Source: Agapanthus africanus (taxonomy: Eukaryota > Streptophyta > Magnoliopsida > Asparagales > Amaryllidaceae). From it: DNA of 64,000 nucleotides. A program made the translations under genes and the position numbers. The notes beneath the pieces were generated by a model, which worked only from the letters and a program-made list of their open reading frames with translations, was not told the DNA's origin and did no database searches. Shown one piece after another: positions 1-10,090 of the stretch. Within the stretch, counting starts at the first letter, position 1. Every line of letters begins with the position of its first letter. The stretch covers positions 215,780,996 to 215,844,995 of the forward strand of contig JASDDO010000024.1 of the NCBI GenBank assembly GCA_030015575.1. Direction: 5' to 3'.

Positions 1-140
1 AAAACCCGCAAAGCACGTACAAAATTGAACTTTCTGCCGATTTTCAAATCTGTTCAAAAAATAATTTAACATACACTAAAAATCGGCTCAGGGTTTTTAA
101 AGAACACACAAGAAAAACGACCCACTGACTCGGTCAAAGC

Positions 141-187
141 GCCGCGGAACCGCGGCAAGAACATGCTTCTTGCCGCGGATCCGCGGC
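141..187. repeat. GC-rich imperfect palindrome in leader
   Basis: Outer arms GCCGCGG (141-147) and CCGCGGC (181-187) flank inner arms CCGCGGCAAGAA (150-161) and TTCTTGCCGCGG (167-178) around loop CATGC. Related GC-rich motifs occur at 48686-48735, 42940-42990, 54919-54970, 47408-47460 and 63146-63192 in elements A and B. An RNA hairpin is the obvious possibility; its function is unknown. Confidence 0.75.
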
Positions 188-1170
188 CGAGTTGACTCGG
201 CCGTGGATCGTTTTTCCTGCAGTGTTCTTAGAATGGTGTTTTGGGATTTTTTGAATATGTTGTTTCTGCCCAGATTTTCCAGAGAACAAATTTGTGTTTG
301 GGGTGGTTACAAATCCGTATTTTGATCTAAGTTTTGTAGACTTTGGCTAATGGGTTATATCTGTAATGTGATATATGCACTGAACGTCGGCTAATCGCTA
401 TACGTCGATTAGTGGGGGTTGTGCATATCTATGATCTGTAATGTTGATGGTTTGTGTATATGGATTCGTTGGATTGTCGCGGATGAATAGCCCGGGGGTT
501 GTGAGATGAGAGTTTTATTTATCTTTCAATTCATGTAATATGTAAATTGATGTAATATTATTTGTATGGCCGCACATCCGGGATGAGGTTGTAGCCTCCA
601 TTGTATATTATTTTTTTTACTGTTTTTTCTCCTAGGATAGACCCAAGGTGGGGTGCACAAACTACCGGGTACCTCGAAGTGCTGAGTGGCCTACTCACGT
701 TGTTGAGGGAGGTTGCTTCGCTTCGGGTACTTGGCGGGTAGTTTGCCGCACCCGTAGGGGTCTAGGGTGGGGTTTTGGCTATTCATCGCGATCGTGTAAT
801 CCGTCTTTCGTTGAAGGCTCGAACGAAACATGGATTCCTAGCATATCCAATGTGTTCATCTGTGATCTGGAATGGCTATCATTGCATCTGACGAATGTAT
901 ATATCTATTTATGATATCTAGTAGGCGTTGCTTATGTTTTGCATCCGCGCTAGTCCAGCCCCCGCTCCGTCGTTAGTTAAGTAACCTAACGGGTGATGAC
1001 GGGACCCCGTGGCGAATGCGGATGGCATAAGCGTACGTCATATTTTCGTTGTTTTCTGCAATGGTAGGATTAACTGATGGGATGCATTAAATTAATGCAA
1101 GAAAACAAACCTAAAAGTCGTTGTTGGAACAATTTTCAAAAAGCTGTTATTGCAAGGACATTCTCTTTTG

Positions 1171-1410
1171 TTTTGCATAGAGGTATTCGGTTATGAATGC
1201 CCAGCACCTCATTCGACGAGGTAAGGGCCGAGATCCCTTCATCGGGAGTGACCCCTTAGACAAAAAGTTTGCTTCAGGGTAATAACTTCACTATAGTCGA
1301 TTATTCTTGCTTTGCATCGTGGTATTCAGTTTGGAATATCCTGCACCTCATTAGACGAGAAAAGAGCCGAGATCCCTTCACGGAGAGTGACCTCTTTAGC
1401 AAAAGTTTTC
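1171..1410 (+). repeat. Tandem duplication, period about 138 bp
   Basis: Two diverged copies begin near 1171 and 1308. Both contain GGTATTC, GCACCTCATT and CCGAGATCCCTTCA in the same order. Element C carries one copy (about 41420-41540, minus) and D appears to carry none, so the copy number differs between related elements. Confidence 0.75.
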
Positions 1411-2184
1411 GCCACTATATTTTCAAAAAGGCAATCATTTTCCTTCAACTATATCAAGTTCATTACGTTAACGGGTTTCTCGCCAAAACCCAGCCGTAGC
1501 CCTCCGTCATTTCGGATTGGTATTGCTTAGTATTCGTGCTACGTATTTCGTGCTCAGCCGAGGCGTAGTGAACCGTAGCTATGTAATATTTTTCTGTAGC
1601 ATATAATGTGATTGGTTGGGACAGTCGTGCGGTCATTTTGGCTCAGTCAAGGACTCGTATGGGTGGGTCTAATGCAATCAAGAAAATGACGGGTTGAACT
1701 TGACTAGGATCCTTTGATATGTTGGCTCAGTCAAGGTCACTTGGGTCCTAGGGGTAAAAACCACATCGGGAGTTTCTAAAGAAACTGAAACTTGCAGATT
1801 TAGCATACCTTCTGGAGTGTAGTGACTAGAGTGGATTCCATCTAGGTCATTACACGATGATAGTTGGATCCCGATCCCACTGATGAGTTGGATTACTCTC
1901 GGGTGATTATTTCACTTAACAATCAATGCTATAAACCAAGTAGGTGTCTAGAACGGTGTTAGCGGGGCTACGCCTCCAAGGAAAAGAGGTTATTTAATTA
2001 AGGAACTTCGCGAAAGCGTTGGAAAACCTCCCTCGAAGTACCGACACTAGCCTGGCTGAAAGGTTAAGCAAGTATTGTGACGTGCAATTAATCCTGACTA
2101 GTTCTTCTTTTAAAGGTTTGAAGAAGAATTTGAGGAAACAGTGGGAGCCATCCTGATTAGATAAATTAATAAACCAATCTAATC

Positions 2185-2514
2185 TTGCAAGAGCGCACGC
2201 TGAGTGTTTCTTTTCTCTCTCTCCAGGTAGCAACTATTTCATGCCCTAATCAAGATAATAAAATGTATCGCTTGACCGATCCGAATTCTTATTCGGGGCT
2301 GGGGAACGTTGGTTCGGCTCTAACTTACGACAACAGTCATAAGTATGAGCAAGAGAAAGAGGATTGCATGGATTCCAAGGATACCCAGTTGAAGAAGAAG
2401 CATGGTTTTGCGTCTACTTCAGGTGTTCTTGTAATTGAGAACTGTTTTACGGTCAGCCCTACCTCCTGGGTACTTGATACCGGATCAGGATCTCATTTCT
2501 GTAATTTATTGTAG
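2185..2514 (+). pseudogene. Copia pol, protease end (element E)
   Basis: This open frame holds the start of the aspartic protease that would cut the polyprotein. The catalytic Asp-Thr-Gly lies at about 2476-2484 inside a WVLDTGSGSHFC block typical of copia. The frame closes at a TAG (2512-2514) a few codons later, yet the same frame goes on with recognisable protease and integrase sequence, so the stop is an internal nonsense mutation. No CCHC zinc knuckle of gag is seen upstream. The first ATG (2185) may not be a natural start, because the true polyprotein would begin in gag. Confidence 0.8.
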
Positions 2515-3762
2515 GGACTGAGAAAAAGTAGGAAAGTTGTACCTGGTGATATGTCGCTCAGAGTAGCGAACGGAGCACAAGTTAATGCTGCAGCCATCGG
2601 TGAATATCACCTAGTGTTGCCAATTGGCAATACTATGATTTTGAACAATTGCTACTATGTACCTTCCATGGTTTGCAACATCATATCAGTTTCTTTACTC
2701 GATAAAGATGGATATAACTTTGTTCTTGATAGAAATATCATGAACATCTACCTTCATAAGGTACTGGTTGCAGAAGGTACACTGTGTAATGGTATCTACG
2801 TTCTAAATCAGAATATAGTTCTCAATATACAAAACACACGCAAGAGGAAGAATTCAGATACGAATGAATCCTACTTGTGGCATTGTAGACTTGGTCATAT
2901 CGGAGAGAAAAAACTAAGTAAGTTGCATAAAGATGGACTCTTGAATACGTTCAAGTTTTCATCTTATGAAACTTGTCAGTCTTGTCTCAAAGGGAAGATG
3001 ACCAAATCTCCGTTCACCGGACATGAAGAAAGGGCAGCAGAGCTCTTGGGACTCATACACAGTGATGTATGTGGTCCAATGTCTATACATGCAAGGGGTG
3101 GGTTCTCGTACTTTATCATATTCACTGACGATCTCTCTAGGATCGGATATGTGTATCTGATGAGACACAAATCTGAAGCTTTTGAGAAATTCAAGGAATT
3201 CAGAAACGAAGTGGAGAATCAGACTGGCAAAAGTATCAAGATCCTCCGATCGGATAGGGGAGGGGAGTACTTAAGCAAGGAATTCCTAGATTACTTAAAA
3301 TAGAATGGTATTCTCTCTCAGCTTACTCCTCCTTATACACCACAGCACAACGGTGTATCGGAATGGAGGAATCGTACACTATTGGATATGGTTCGCTCTA
3401 TGATGAGTATTGCTGAGTTGCCTCTTTCATTTTTGGGACATGCGCTTTTAACAGCAGCATATCTATTGAATGATGTTCCGTCTAAATTTGTGCTTAAGAC
3501 ACCATTTGAGATATGGAATGGTAAAAGGCCGCGTCTTAACCGTATTAAGATATGGGGTTGTCCGGCCTATGTAAAAGTACAAAATCCGGACAAACTGCAG
3601 GCACGTTCAGTTCTATGTAAATTTGTGGGATATCCTAAAAACTCTACAGGATATCTGTTCTACCACACCGAGGAACAGAAGGTGTTTGTATCTCGCCACG
3701 CCACATTTTTAGAGTGGCAATTTCTTGCAAAAGAAACAAGTGGGAGTTCGGTAGAACTGTAA
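2515..3762 (+). pseudogene. Copia pol, integrase region (element E)
   Basis: This is the continuation, in the same frame, of the protease segment. It contains the rest of the protease, the GAG-pre-integrase HHCC zinc site (WHCRLGHIG and CQSCLKG, about 2878-2985) and the integrase core with Asp in IHSDVCGP (about 3055) and RSDRGGEY (about 3247) and Glu in the GVSEWRNRT block (about 3355-3380). In-frame stops fall at 3301-3303 (TAG) and 3760-3762 (TAA). Integrase would insert the cDNA into the chromosome; here it cannot be made full length. Confidence 0.88.
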
Positions 3763-5511
3763 GAAATTCAGCGACCACAAAATGAAACTGAAAATTTGAC
3801 AGAACCTCAGGATTCAATAACCCCAGACGATCCTCAGCCACTCCGCAGATCTGGTAGGATTTCTTGTCCGCCCGAGAGATACTACGACTTTCTCATAGAC
3901 GGGGATCGAGAGGATTGCATCTTGGAAGAAGATGACCCTACCAGTTTCAGGCAGGCCATTATCAGTAGGGACTCTGATAAGTGGCTGGATGCAATGCAAT
4001 CCGAGATGGAGTCCATGTACACCAATAAAGTGTGGACCTTGGATATTGCTCCACCTGGGGTAAAACCCGTTGGATGCAAATGGATCTACAAAAGGAAACT
4101 TGGTGTTGATGGGCAGGTGGAAACCTATAAGGCTAGACTCGTTGCAAAAGGTTTTCGTCAAAGACCTGGTGTGGACTATGACGAAATTTTTTCTCCAGTG
4201 GCTATGCTCAAATCCATTCGGATCCTACTTGCTATTGCTGCCTTCCATGACTATGAAATCTGGCAGATGGACGTAAAAACGGCTTTTCTAAACGGTTGTT
4301 TGGAAGAGTGCATTTACATGGATCAGCCAGAAGGTTTTGTAGACAGTGGGAGCAGCGGGAAGGTGTGCAAGTTACTTAAATCCATTTATGGATTAAAACA
4401 GGCATCGCGAAGCTGGAACATCTGTTTTGATGAGGAAATCAAGGAATTTGATTTCATCAAGAACGAAGATGAACCTTGTATCTATAAGAAGATTGTAGGA
4501 CGAACTGTCGTGTTCCTAGTCTTGTACGTGGACGACATTCTTTTGATAGGAAATGACATTCCTTTGCTACAATCGGTCAAGCTATTCTTGTCACAACGGT
4601 TCTCCATGAAGAACCTGGGTGATGCCTTGTACATTCTGGGGATCAAGATCTACAGAGATAGATCCAAGAGACTACTGGGACTTTCGCAGTCCAGGTACAT
4701 AGAGACCGTACTAAAAAGATTTAGTATGGAAGATTCCAAGCGCGGTAACATACCCGCATTGCACGGAATCACCCTCTCCAAGAAGATGTCTCCTAAGACT
4801 GACGAGGAGAGGGTTCGCATGAGCACTATACCCTACGCTTCGGCGGTAGGATCTATAATGTACGTGATGCTATGTACAAGACCAGATGTAGCTTACGCGC
4901 TGAGCGTGGTGAGCAGGTATCAGTCAGACCCAGGTGAGGACCACTGGACAGTAGTGAAGAACATTCTCAAGTACCTGAGAAGGACTAAGGAGATATTCCT
5001 GATTTACGGTAATGGAGACCTCAGCGTCGAGTCCTTTACCGATTCAAGCTTCCAGAGTGACAAGGATGACAGCAAGTCTGTCTCGGGTTTTGTGTTTACC
5101 CTCAATGGAGGGGCGGTGTGTTGGAGGAGTTCCAAACAGGATACCGTCGCAGACTCGACGATGGAGGCTGAATACATTGCTGCAAGCGATACTGCAAAAG
5201 AGACGGTATGGATGAAGAAGTTCATTAGTGAACTTCAGGTGATTCCGTCCATTGTTGACCCAATACCTTTGTATTGCGATAACAATGGGGCTATAGCTTT
5301 AGCGAAGGAACCAAGGTACCATCAGAAATTTAGACACATCTTAAGGCGGTATCACCTGATCAGGGAGATCATTGATCGCCAGGAGATCGAGGTACGGAGA
5401 GTGGACACAAAAGACAACACGGCGGATCCATTCACAAAGGCCCTCCCTCAAACACAGTTCGAGCGACTTTTTGAGCTATTGGGTATGCGGTACGCCAGCA
5501 GCTGGCCTTAG
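3763..5511 (+). pseudogene. Copia reverse transcriptase and RNase H (element E)
   Basis: A long open stretch (ATG at 3796, 571 codons) in the same frame as the segments above encodes the copia RT and RNase H. RT landmarks are the KARLVAKG and QMDVKTAFLNG blocks (about 4130-4300), SIYGLKQASR (about 4381) and the catalytic YVDD at 4525-4536. RNase H follows with a TDSSF block (about 5038), DSTMEAEY (about 5155) and YCDNNGAIAL (about 5271). It ends at TAG 5509-5511, 41 bases before the polypurine tract. This domain pair is intact, but the upstream stops separate it from the rest of the polyprotein, so it is a fragment of a dead pol and not a stand-alone gene. Confidence 0.92.
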
Positions 5512-5552
5512 TGCAGACGTTGGGTATGCGGTACACCAATTACTGTCCTTTA

Positions 5553-5567
5553 GTGCAAGTGGGAGAT
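5553..5567 (+). other. Polypurine tract of element E
   Basis: The sequence GTGCAAGTGGGAGAT lies immediately before the LTR start TGTTAG. It is the usual copia plus-strand primer position. The same tract occurs in reverse at 37185-37199 in element C. Confidence 0.85.
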
Positions 5568-5636
5568 TGTTAGATATGTATGCCCTAGAGGCCATTATTG
5601 TATAGTACTAGTTTGTATAATACATTTTGGAGGCTT

Positions 5637-5693
<57 letters not shown>

Positions 5694-7726
5694 GGGTTTA
5701 CGACAGTCTTGCTCGACATAGTAGTATGCTACTTGGTTTGTTTCTATCTTAATATGTGTATATGTTTCTTTTAACATATCGCTAATACATATTGATGGAG
5801 CCCTTAGGATCTTTGCTTGACTACCGGCATTGTGATGGCGATCACACTAGTGGGGGCTGGGTAGTCTATAAGCACATCCTTATTTTGGTCCTTGGTCGTA
5901 GGATTATCGAGACAGGGCATCGATACTCCAGAGTAGACTGGTGCATACGCTTCTCTTCCCAGCAGGGGAGATGGTCTGTCCCACAGCCATCAGTACGTCG
6001 TACTGGAGATAGTATGCAGGTGCTCGTTAGGTTACGAATACACTGGACAGGACTCGTCGGGAACTGTTGGTTGGTATTATACCTATCATCAGTTAACAGT
6101 TCCCAGGTGACATGAGTACAGCTTAGTCCGCTGACTTGACACTATTACTTCGCCTCGGGTGTGTTCCCACTGTTCTTAGATTACTACCCTACCACGGCTC
6201 TACTGAGTCGTGCAAACAGGTAGTAGTTGGGTGCAGTCTCGAAGCACTTGGAGGCAGTGACGGTTAGACAGGATTCGTCTCTCCCGGTATTGGGAGTTGA
6301 TATCGCGCTGTGTCTAGGAGAGCCATTACACATAATCGTCCCTGGCCAGGGCAAGCGAGATTTGCTGGTAGTGTTACCAGTAGTTTCTCAGGGTGTTTTG
6401 GGCTACACTCCGACACGACTTGTATCGCTATTAGGGGACTGATGTTTACCGCCCCCTAGGCCCGCCATGCGATACTCTCAGACGAACAGACCGGACTGTA
6501 CGGAGATTGTCACATACAGGCTCAGTAGGAGTTCGGATGGGTTCACCTCATCAGTCTTCTTATCGGCATCTACCTGAGGACCGTTACGTACAGCTAGTGC
6601 CGCTTGCGGTCTGTGGTTAAACCCACTGCCAGCGTAGTGTCGAGTCTTTAGAGTCCCACACAGAGGGTTATTCGCCTTTGGACAAAACAGAGTAGAGGTC
6701 GCATGGTTTTGCGACGGGGTTCGTTCACATCCGTGCACTTGTGCACGTTTTGGTGTCCGGACAGTTATTACTAGTGGGTTTTGGTTTAAGCCAGATCCTA
6801 GTATATGTTTTGGGGTTAGTTTTATCTCTTTGTATTCGTGTTCCTCGGATCACGGATGCAGGTGTGTATGCACAGTTGACTGAGGCAGAGGCAGAGGATT
6901 CTCATTAGGGTTATGGTACGGGTGTGTATGCATAGTTGACTGTTGTATTTTTTTCCAAACCCTAATGAGAATAGGAAATATGATTAATAATATTAGTTAA
7001 CAATTATTGTGCCATGGTTGAGTTGAATTCTTGACTTTTGTTGACCGGTTGACCTGTTGACTTAGTTGACCGGTTGACCAAAGTGGACTTGTTGACCATC
7101 ATCATTTGTTTTCAAAGATGCTTCTTATTCTTTGCAAAAGCATTTAATGAATGAAATGATAATGGTTATTCATCAACTCACCATCACAAATTGTTAATTA
7201 TTATTATTATTATCATTTTTCTAAATTATGAGAGTATGGTTGAAAAAGGGATCATTCTCACTTGCATCTTCTCTCTCATCCATTGCTCTCCTTCTGCCTC
7301 TAGCTCAAGGAAAAATCCCTCTCATGAGTTGAGAACCATTTTCCTTTGAGATAAAAAACCAAGACTACTCTCTACTCTTTCTAGGGTTCTAGGTTTAGCA
7401 AACCAAGCACCTTAGTTATCTCTAGGTTGAGGTAGGAGCTCAAGTTCGAACCCTCGGGTGGATCTATCTTCGACAAAGAGGAGACGACGAGGAGGAGCCG
7501 TACAAACTATTACAAGGAGCAAGTAAGGAGGAGAACAACAAGAAGAGAAGGAGTTCAAGACCTAGGTATAACCATTCTACATAGTAGTTAGAACTTGTAG
7601 ATTTTGTGTTAGTTTTGTTTAGCCCAGATCCTTCATGAACAGTCCATGTTACCTATCGAGGAAAAATTTGATTTTTACCTATTCCGCCTCCCCGAAAGAT
7701 CCGGGGTGGGTTACGTGGACCTAACA
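5568..7726 (+). repeat. 3' LTR of element E (LTR1)
   Basis: It begins TGTTAGATATG right after the polypurine tract and ends with CTAACA. The end is set by similarity to LTR2 (32134-34077), which ends in a matching context (CCGCCTCCCCG then GTGGACCTAACA against CATGGACTTACA). Length is 2159 bp. Blocks such as the stretch around 5795-5880 match LTR2 closely and LTR3 and the LTRs of C more distantly. It holds no gene. Confidence 0.9.
5641..5692. repeat. (TA)n microsatellite
   Basis: An uninterrupted TA dinucleotide run inside the E LTR; LTR2 lacks it at this point, so it expanded in this copy. Confidence 0.98.
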
Positions 7727-8159
7727 TTTTTCGTCACCCCATTGAGATGGGAATACGCGCGCGCTTGTCAGACGCACTACAGATTCCCCCTGCCTAGAGT
7801 AGGCGGGGTTTATTGATCGTGGGGATCCGAATCTCCGGCAGCCGCGGACTAAGCTGTCGTTAATTACCCCTCGCCTTTGGAGCGAGGGAACCTCCGATTG
7901 ACGGGTTAAACTGGTCATGCGAACTCAACGTGTAGTGTACGCGTGTTTTTGTTTTAGGGGGGCATGGATATATCGGGAGTCACGCAGAGTTTTTACGAGG
8001 GTCCCTCTACCCGGTTAGCGGGCTGGGGGTCAAGGGGGCTAGCAGCCCCCTTGCGGGGTGCGGGGCAGCGCCCTAGCCCAAATTTTTTTTTGGGAAGGAT
8101 AGTGTTGTAGAGTATGTGTATGTGTGTGTGTATATACATATATGTAAAAAATAAAGAGA
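7727..8159. other. Spacer between E and gypsy LTR fragments
   Basis: No gene is seen. The part 7765-7960 weakly resembles 52070-52250 of LTR D and may be an LTR scrap. A perfect hairpin lies at 8031-8053: arms CAAGGGGGCT and AGCCCCCTTG with a 3-base loop, followed by more GC-rich sequence and an A/T run. Confidence 0.4.
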
Positions 8160-8895
8160 AAAGGCATCCAGGATTGTGTCATACATACAATTTCTGCTCT
8201 GTGATGTATCTATTCACGAGTTGGCAACTCACCCCCGTTGTGCCACAGTTTTTGCAGGTTTTGCCGTACAGGTTTCACTGCTGCTTTTCTGGCACACTGC
8301 TTCCTTTCTGGGTGATTGCTTTGGTAGGTGGGTTCACTCGCATCGTGATCACCCTTGTATTATTTTATTCAGTTGTATCTAGTAATTCCATCAACCAAAA
8401 CTTGTATATTGTTTCAGACTTAGAAAACCAGTTATGTATTATTTCGACCTTAGAGTCGCGCGTTGTAATATTATGGTTTTCATGCTGATTTTGAGTTTTC
8501 CTTTGAGTTTTGATACTCTCCATTCGGCGTTGTATATTATACTGCTTGTGTGGTTGTGACCGTCGATTGACGAAGAGCTAGCTCCCGCTTGGGGATGCCT
8601 TTTATCATTGTGTATATATTATTCATGTTGTACCCCGTTTGAGGCCAGTATTTACAAAAGAAACTCTGCCGAAATTTTCAGAAAAGAATATAGATTTTAA
8701 AAATGCATATTCGGCTTACTTATCTAAAAGCCTTGTTTTTAAAACATGTTTTTCCTTACTTCTTAAAAACTAGTTTCTTATTTACTCCTTAAAATGGTTT
8801 TAGATTTCTGGGCTTTTTGCTTACTTGAATTAGATGGGGTTCTATAGGCTTCATATGATTTAAGTGCCAGTCACGGGCTATTTTGGGTCGTGACA
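8160..8895 (+). repeat. Tail of a diverged gypsy LTR
   Basis: From the TGTGATGTAT and CAACTCACCCCC blocks to the end TTTTGGGTCGTGACA, this segment follows the same order of landmarks as 9420-10063 and as 16050-16319 plus 20213-20619, but with many differences. It is an older or different-subfamily copy of the same LTR family, with no visible 5' part. Confidence 0.7.
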
Positions 8896-10063
8896 GTGTC
8901 GATACTGGACAACCCTATATATTGATAGGTTGCTATCATGAGATACCCAGTTATATTATAGTTGTTGTAGCCGACCATGACTGATCTGGGGGACAGTACC
9001 TGCATACCTTTTTACGAGTAGTTGCATACAAAAAGGAATTCAAAAATATAGCTATAGTCTCATTATTTAGACATGTCTGGTATGACATTGAAATCTTTTA
9101 AATTGTAAACCTCTTAACACTATTCATTAAAACAGATGGACGTATATCTTAAATAAGATACTTATTATATTTCATAATATCACGTCTACTCTTTCGCCGT
9201 GATATATGTATTCCGCGGCTATTTTAAAGAAGAGCTTTTACATATATATTTTCAGCTACTTATGGGCTTTTACCTAGATACAGGTCATTTATATGATATG
9301 TTCTACTTTAGGATAACATGATAGATAGTGTTGCATTTACGATACAAACACATATTATATATTATATTAGTACAGGAGATGATAGTACTATACTTATGAC
9401 CTAGGTATCGTTGTGCATTCTATTTCTACTTTGTGATGTACTTTTATTCAACTCACCCCCGTTGTGCCACAGTTTCTTGCAGGTGTTACCGCTTGGATTA
9501 TCAGCGGCTTGGAGCATACATTCCTTTCAGTGATTGCTTTGGTATGTGGGTTACTGTTGCATCGTACTCACATTTGTATATTCTTATCTTTTTGTATCTA
9601 GTAAAACTCCATCAACTTAGAAATGGTATATTATGGACTTAGAAGCGAGACTTAGAATTGTATGTTTGTGGGCGTCGTACTCATTGGAGTTGATTTTTTT
9701 TCGCTTTTCTTTTCTTCGCCATTGTGCGTCATATAGTGTTTGCTTGGTTGCTCCGCCGTTTGGGCGTGGAAGCTAGCTCCCGTTGGGATGCTATTTTTAC
9801 TGTTATGTTGTATCGGGTCTTTATGCAAAATTTACAAAGGAGGTGCTGTCGAATTTTAAAACGTCAGAGATGCTTTTCAACATACTTAGTCAGACTTAAA
9901 TATTTATTTTAAACTGATCTCATCTGATGACTATTTTAAATCTCACCTCCAATATTTTCAAAAAGGGTTTAGATTTCGGGTTTCGGCTTACTTGGACCGC
10001 GTCGACGTCTTTAGATGTCACGTGATTTCAGTGCTGGTCACGTGCCACATTTGGGTCGTGACA
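8896..10063 (+). repeat. 5' LTR of T, missing its first part
   Basis: It matches 15524-16319 and 20213-20619 of the 3' LTR nearly base for base in many blocks. The first 2.8 kb of the LTR is absent, and the left end abuts the CGTGACA terminus of another LTR at 8895. The break falls at a short tandem repeat in the 3' LTR (15443-15545). Confidence 0.8.
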
Positions 10064-10090
10064 AAGTAGGTATCGGATCGTTGGTTTAAC
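10064..10090 (+). other. Primer binding site of T (tRNA-iMet type, degraded)
   Basis: Just after the LTR end, TAGGTATCGGATCG resembles the plant initiator-Met primer site that starts TGGTATCAGAGC, with several changes. Confidence 0.55.

Larger units (their letters stand above)
1..2184 (+). other. Long noncoding leader of element E
   Basis: No credible protein is encoded; the small open frames lack similarity to gag. The stretch 630-1530 matches, in reverse orientation, 52690-53480 (D) and 41340-41900 (C), including the block around 927-975 with a Cys-poor, GC-rich segment. About 1920-2210 matches 40690-40900 of C in reverse. Three related elements therefore share this leader, so it belongs to the element and is not host sequence. 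A gag gene expected between leader and protease is not seen. Confidence 0.7.
1..7726 (+). mobile_element. Ty1/copia retrotransposon E, 5' LTR off window
   Basis: In order this element shows a long leader, a pol region in copia order (protease, integrase, reverse transcriptase, RNase H), a polypurine tract and a long 3' LTR. The order IN before RT and the TACGTGGACGAC (YVDD) motif make it copia. Long LTRs and protein style suggest the Tork/Angela side of copia, which is inference. The 5' LTR and primer site must lie left of base 1. Three in-frame stops in pol mean it can no longer make its own enzymes. The minus-strand element C (35252-51206) is a diverged relative with the same leader and pol order. 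Confidence 0.9.

Noticed and set aside
5641..5692. Replication origin or matrix attachment signal in the TA run
   Set aside because: A simple microsatellite is sufficient; no other evidence.
7765..8090. Organelle or rDNA fragment because of the higher GC content
   Set aside because: No rRNA, tRNA or plastid gene sequence is recognisable; part resembles LTR D.
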